Shown here: one piece after another, positions 5,591-7,122 of the stretch
How positions within the stretch are numbered: the stretch's first letter is position 1
Layout of the letters: every line of letters begins with the position of its first letter
Assembly: GCA_046262635.1 (NCBI GenBank)
Contig: JBHEMK010000032.1
Coordinates: 1 to 7,122 of the forward strand
Length of the DNA: 7,122 nucleotides
Direction of reading: 5' to 3'
From: JBHEMK01 sp046262635
GTDB taxonomy: Bacteria; Actinomycetota; Thermoleophilia; Gaiellales; Gaiellaceae
The notes under the pieces: generated by a model
What the model saw: the letters and a program-made list of their open reading frames with translations, nothing else
The model's database searches: none
What the model was told of the DNA's origin: nothing
Made by a program: the position numbers and the translations under genes

Positions 5591-6167
5591 CGAGGTACTC
5601 GAACTTGAGCGCCGCTCCTCGTCGAGGATGAGCCACGGACTCGCATCTCTGTCGGGTACGTCCCGCAGCACCGGTTCCTCAACCCGCACTCGGCGCTGGG
5701 TGACCGAGTGGAAAGCCTCAACGGGTTACGTACGGCTCCTTGCCATTCGTCGGCGCGGACGACATTCGCCGTCGAGCACGCAGACGGGTGCGCTCGAGCT
5801 CGCAGCTGGCGGTGCCGGTCAAGCGGTTTGCTGCGCTCGCACAGGCGCCACGTCGGAACGTGCCCGCCGCCGGCGAACCGATTGTTGGCGTGCACAAGGT
5901 GGCTCCAGGCGAGCGAGAGGACGCGCGTGGGAGGCTGCGGGTTCATTTCGAGTTGTCAGACCCGAAGCAGCGTTGAGGATCAACCCGTCGGGTGGCCATT
6001 TCGGTCGCCGCCAGACGCCGGCAGGGTGTGAATTCACCCGCCGCTGCGTCCGCTTTGGAAGCCGAGACGCGTTTTCCGTTCGCGCCGTCTCTGTGCCGGC
6101 GGCAGGAGCCGAGTCCCCGCGGGGAGCGGCGCCTGAATCTCCGGTGATTCGCTGCGGCGCGAGGAAG
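5591..6167. other. Long stretch without a recognisable gene
   Basis: Open frames exist on both strands, including a long minus-strand one from 5946 to 5011 that is antisense to the integrase remnant, but none has family motifs. A plus-strand stretch at about 5612-5725 ('VGYVPQHRFLNPHSALGD') has GC-rich third positions and may be a fragment of another decayed gene that I cannot name. A GGGTG/CACCC hairpin with a 6-base loop lies at 6024-6039. I see no RNA gene. Confidence 0.35.
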
Positions 6168-6192
6168 GGCCGAGCTGAAGCTCAGCTCAGCC
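6168..6192 (-). terminator. Hairpin terminator overlapping the aminopeptidase stop codon
   Basis: In the minus-strand transcript GGCUGAGCUGA-GCU-UCAGCUCGGCC forms an 11-bp stem (one G-U pair) with a 3-base loop. The UGA stop codon (6189-6187) is inside the 5' arm. The stem is followed by CUUCC rather than a U-run, so it is a non-canonical terminator of the kind often seen in high-GC actinobacteria. It could also protect the 3' end of the mRNA. Confidence 0.6.
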
Positions 6193-7122
6193 GAGCACCC
6201 ATTCCTCATCGCGGATGATCGTGACGCGCCTGCCGCCCGCCTCGACTCCGTCGACACTCACACCCGGCCCGCCGATCATCGCGTCTTGATGCACGGCCGA
6301 GCGGTTGAAGCCGAGGGCGTCGCGCTCCTCCCCGCTCTCGGGCAGGTCCTCGACCGCGAACTCGTACGCGCTTCCCCAAGCAATGTGCGAGCGCGCATTC
6401 TCGTCGATTAGGACGTCGCCGAAGACGAGCCCGCTCTGCCCGACGGGCGAGCTCCTGTCGACCAGTGCCACCTCGCCGAGGCGGGCCGCGCCGGCGTCGC
6501 TACCCATCTGCGAGCGCACCATCTCGCCGTGCTTGTCGGCGTCGACCTCAACCGCTCGGCCGGCATCAAATTTGATTCGCAGGCCCTCGACGAGGACGCC
6601 TCCCACGAGCTGCACCGGCAGCGTCGCGCGGACGGTTCCTTCGACCCGGCGGTAATCCGGCGTCGAGAACACCTCCTCCGTAGGCATGTTCACGATCATG
6701 TCGCGTCCCCAGTTTGTCGTCAGGCCACCAGAGAGCCAGCGGCCCCCGCGGATCAGGCCGACGGTCAGATCAGTTCCGGGGCCGGAGAAGTGGACTGCGT
6801 CGAAGCTCCGCTCCTGCAGCGCCGCCGTCCGCTCGGCCAGCCGCTTGAGGTGCTGGCGCCACGCCTCCTCCGGGTCGGCCCGGTCAAGCCGCAGGATCGG
6901 CCTCAGCGTCTCCCAGAGGCGGTCCAGATCCGGCTGCCCGAAGAGCCGCTGCGCCCACCCCTTGGTCGGGGCGGGAACGAACGTCCAGTTGACCTCGCCG
7001 CCGGAGGCCATCGAAAAAATGGACGGCGTCAGCGGCATGCAGTCGGCGCCGGCTCGTCCCGGATCGACGTCGGCGAGCAGGGTCGGCTCCGGATCGCCCC
7101 AGAGGATGATCCATGCACCGCG
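6187..7122 (-). CDS. M29-family metalloaminopeptidase (AmpS/PepS-like), 5' end outside window
   Basis: The C-terminal 311 residues of a two-metal, cytoplasmic M29 aminopeptidase that removes N-terminal residues from peptides. The frame is open to the window edge and the visible start ('RGAWIILWGDPEP') is family sequence, so roughly 100 N-terminal residues of a protein of about 410 are missing; the internal ATG at 7038 is not the true start. Metal-site residues known for the family are all visible: the Glu pair in 'NMPTEEVFSTPD' (149/150 of the visible part), the Glu of 'GEVALVD' (217), H246 and Y253 in 'HIAWGSAY', and H278/D280 in 'HQDAMIG'. Spacings such as Glu217 to H246 (29) and H246 to Y253 (7) fit the Thermus and Staphylococcus enzymes. 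The C-terminus 'RDEEWVLG' is complete. The gene stands alone before a terminator hairpin. Nothing suggests inactivation. Confidence 0.92.
   Translation of the reverse strand, partial: RGAWIILWGDPEPTLLADVDPGRAGADCMPLTPSIFSMASGGEVNWTFVPAPTKGWAQRLFGQPDLDRLWETLRPILRLDRADPEEAWRQHLKRLAERTAALQERSFDAVHFSGPGTDLTVGLIRGGRWLSGGLTTNWGRDMIVNMPTEEVFSTPDYRRVEGTVRATLPVQLVGGVLVEGLRIKFDAGRAVEVDADKHGEMVRSQMGSDAGAARLGEVALVDRSSPVGQSGLVFGDVLIDENARSHIAWGSAYEFAVEDLPESGEERDALGFNRSAVHQDAMIGGPGVSVDGVEAGGRRVTIIRDEEWVLG

Noticed and set aside
5011..5946. 311-residue minus-strand open frame
   Set aside because: No recognisable domain, a random-looking Arg/Ser/Pro composition, and it is antisense to fragments with integrase motifs and coding-like third positions.

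Overview
The window looks like chromosomal DNA of a high-GC actinobacterium. My best guess is a Thermoleophilia-type (Gaiella/Solirubrobacter-like) lineage, inferred from the GC-rich third codon positions, the small lipoprotein with an 'ADAVC-RYN' motif, the DUF4389 membrane protein and the paired Tat-exported ferritin-like proteins. There is no marker gene, so the lineage is inference.

Layout. 131-571 (minus) encodes a small secreted lipoprotein. Only 24 bp away and divergent, 596-1162 (plus) encodes a DUF4389 membrane protein with an internal duplication. Converging on it, and overlapping its last 17 bases, is the most interesting gene here: 1146-1376 (minus), a 76-residue SelW/Rdx-type thioredoxin-fold selenoprotein. 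Its CxxU redox motif contains an in-frame UGA, and a perfect 8-bp hairpin with a GUC loop lies at the right distance behind it to act as a bacterial SECIS element. An ordinary gene caller would stop at the UGA and lose the gene.

3696-1604 (minus) is a tight three-gene operon behind a recognisable promoter: two Tat-exported ferritin-like proteins with intact E...ExxH...E...ExxH ligand sets, then an L,D-transpeptidase, each junction overlapping by 4 bases. Three single-base frameshifts interrupt this operon (one in the first ferritin-like gene, two compensating ones in the transpeptidase). Indel errors in the assembly are the simplest explanation.

4104-4970 (minus) is an unrecognised membrane protein carrying a 30-bp in-frame tandem repeat. 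About 5250-5590 (plus) holds the wreck of a tyrosine recombinase/integrase with several frame changes and an in-frame stop, in a stretch of about 1.2 kb without an intact gene. 6187-7122 (minus) is the C-terminal three quarters of an M29 aminopeptidase running off the window edge, with a hairpin terminator folded over its stop codon.

The cell-envelope and redox genes (lipoprotein, ferritin-like proteins, transpeptidase, selenoprotein) do not form a single pathway that I can demonstrate. The operon suggests an extracytoplasmic iron/oxidative-stress function coupled to peptidoglycan cross-linking.
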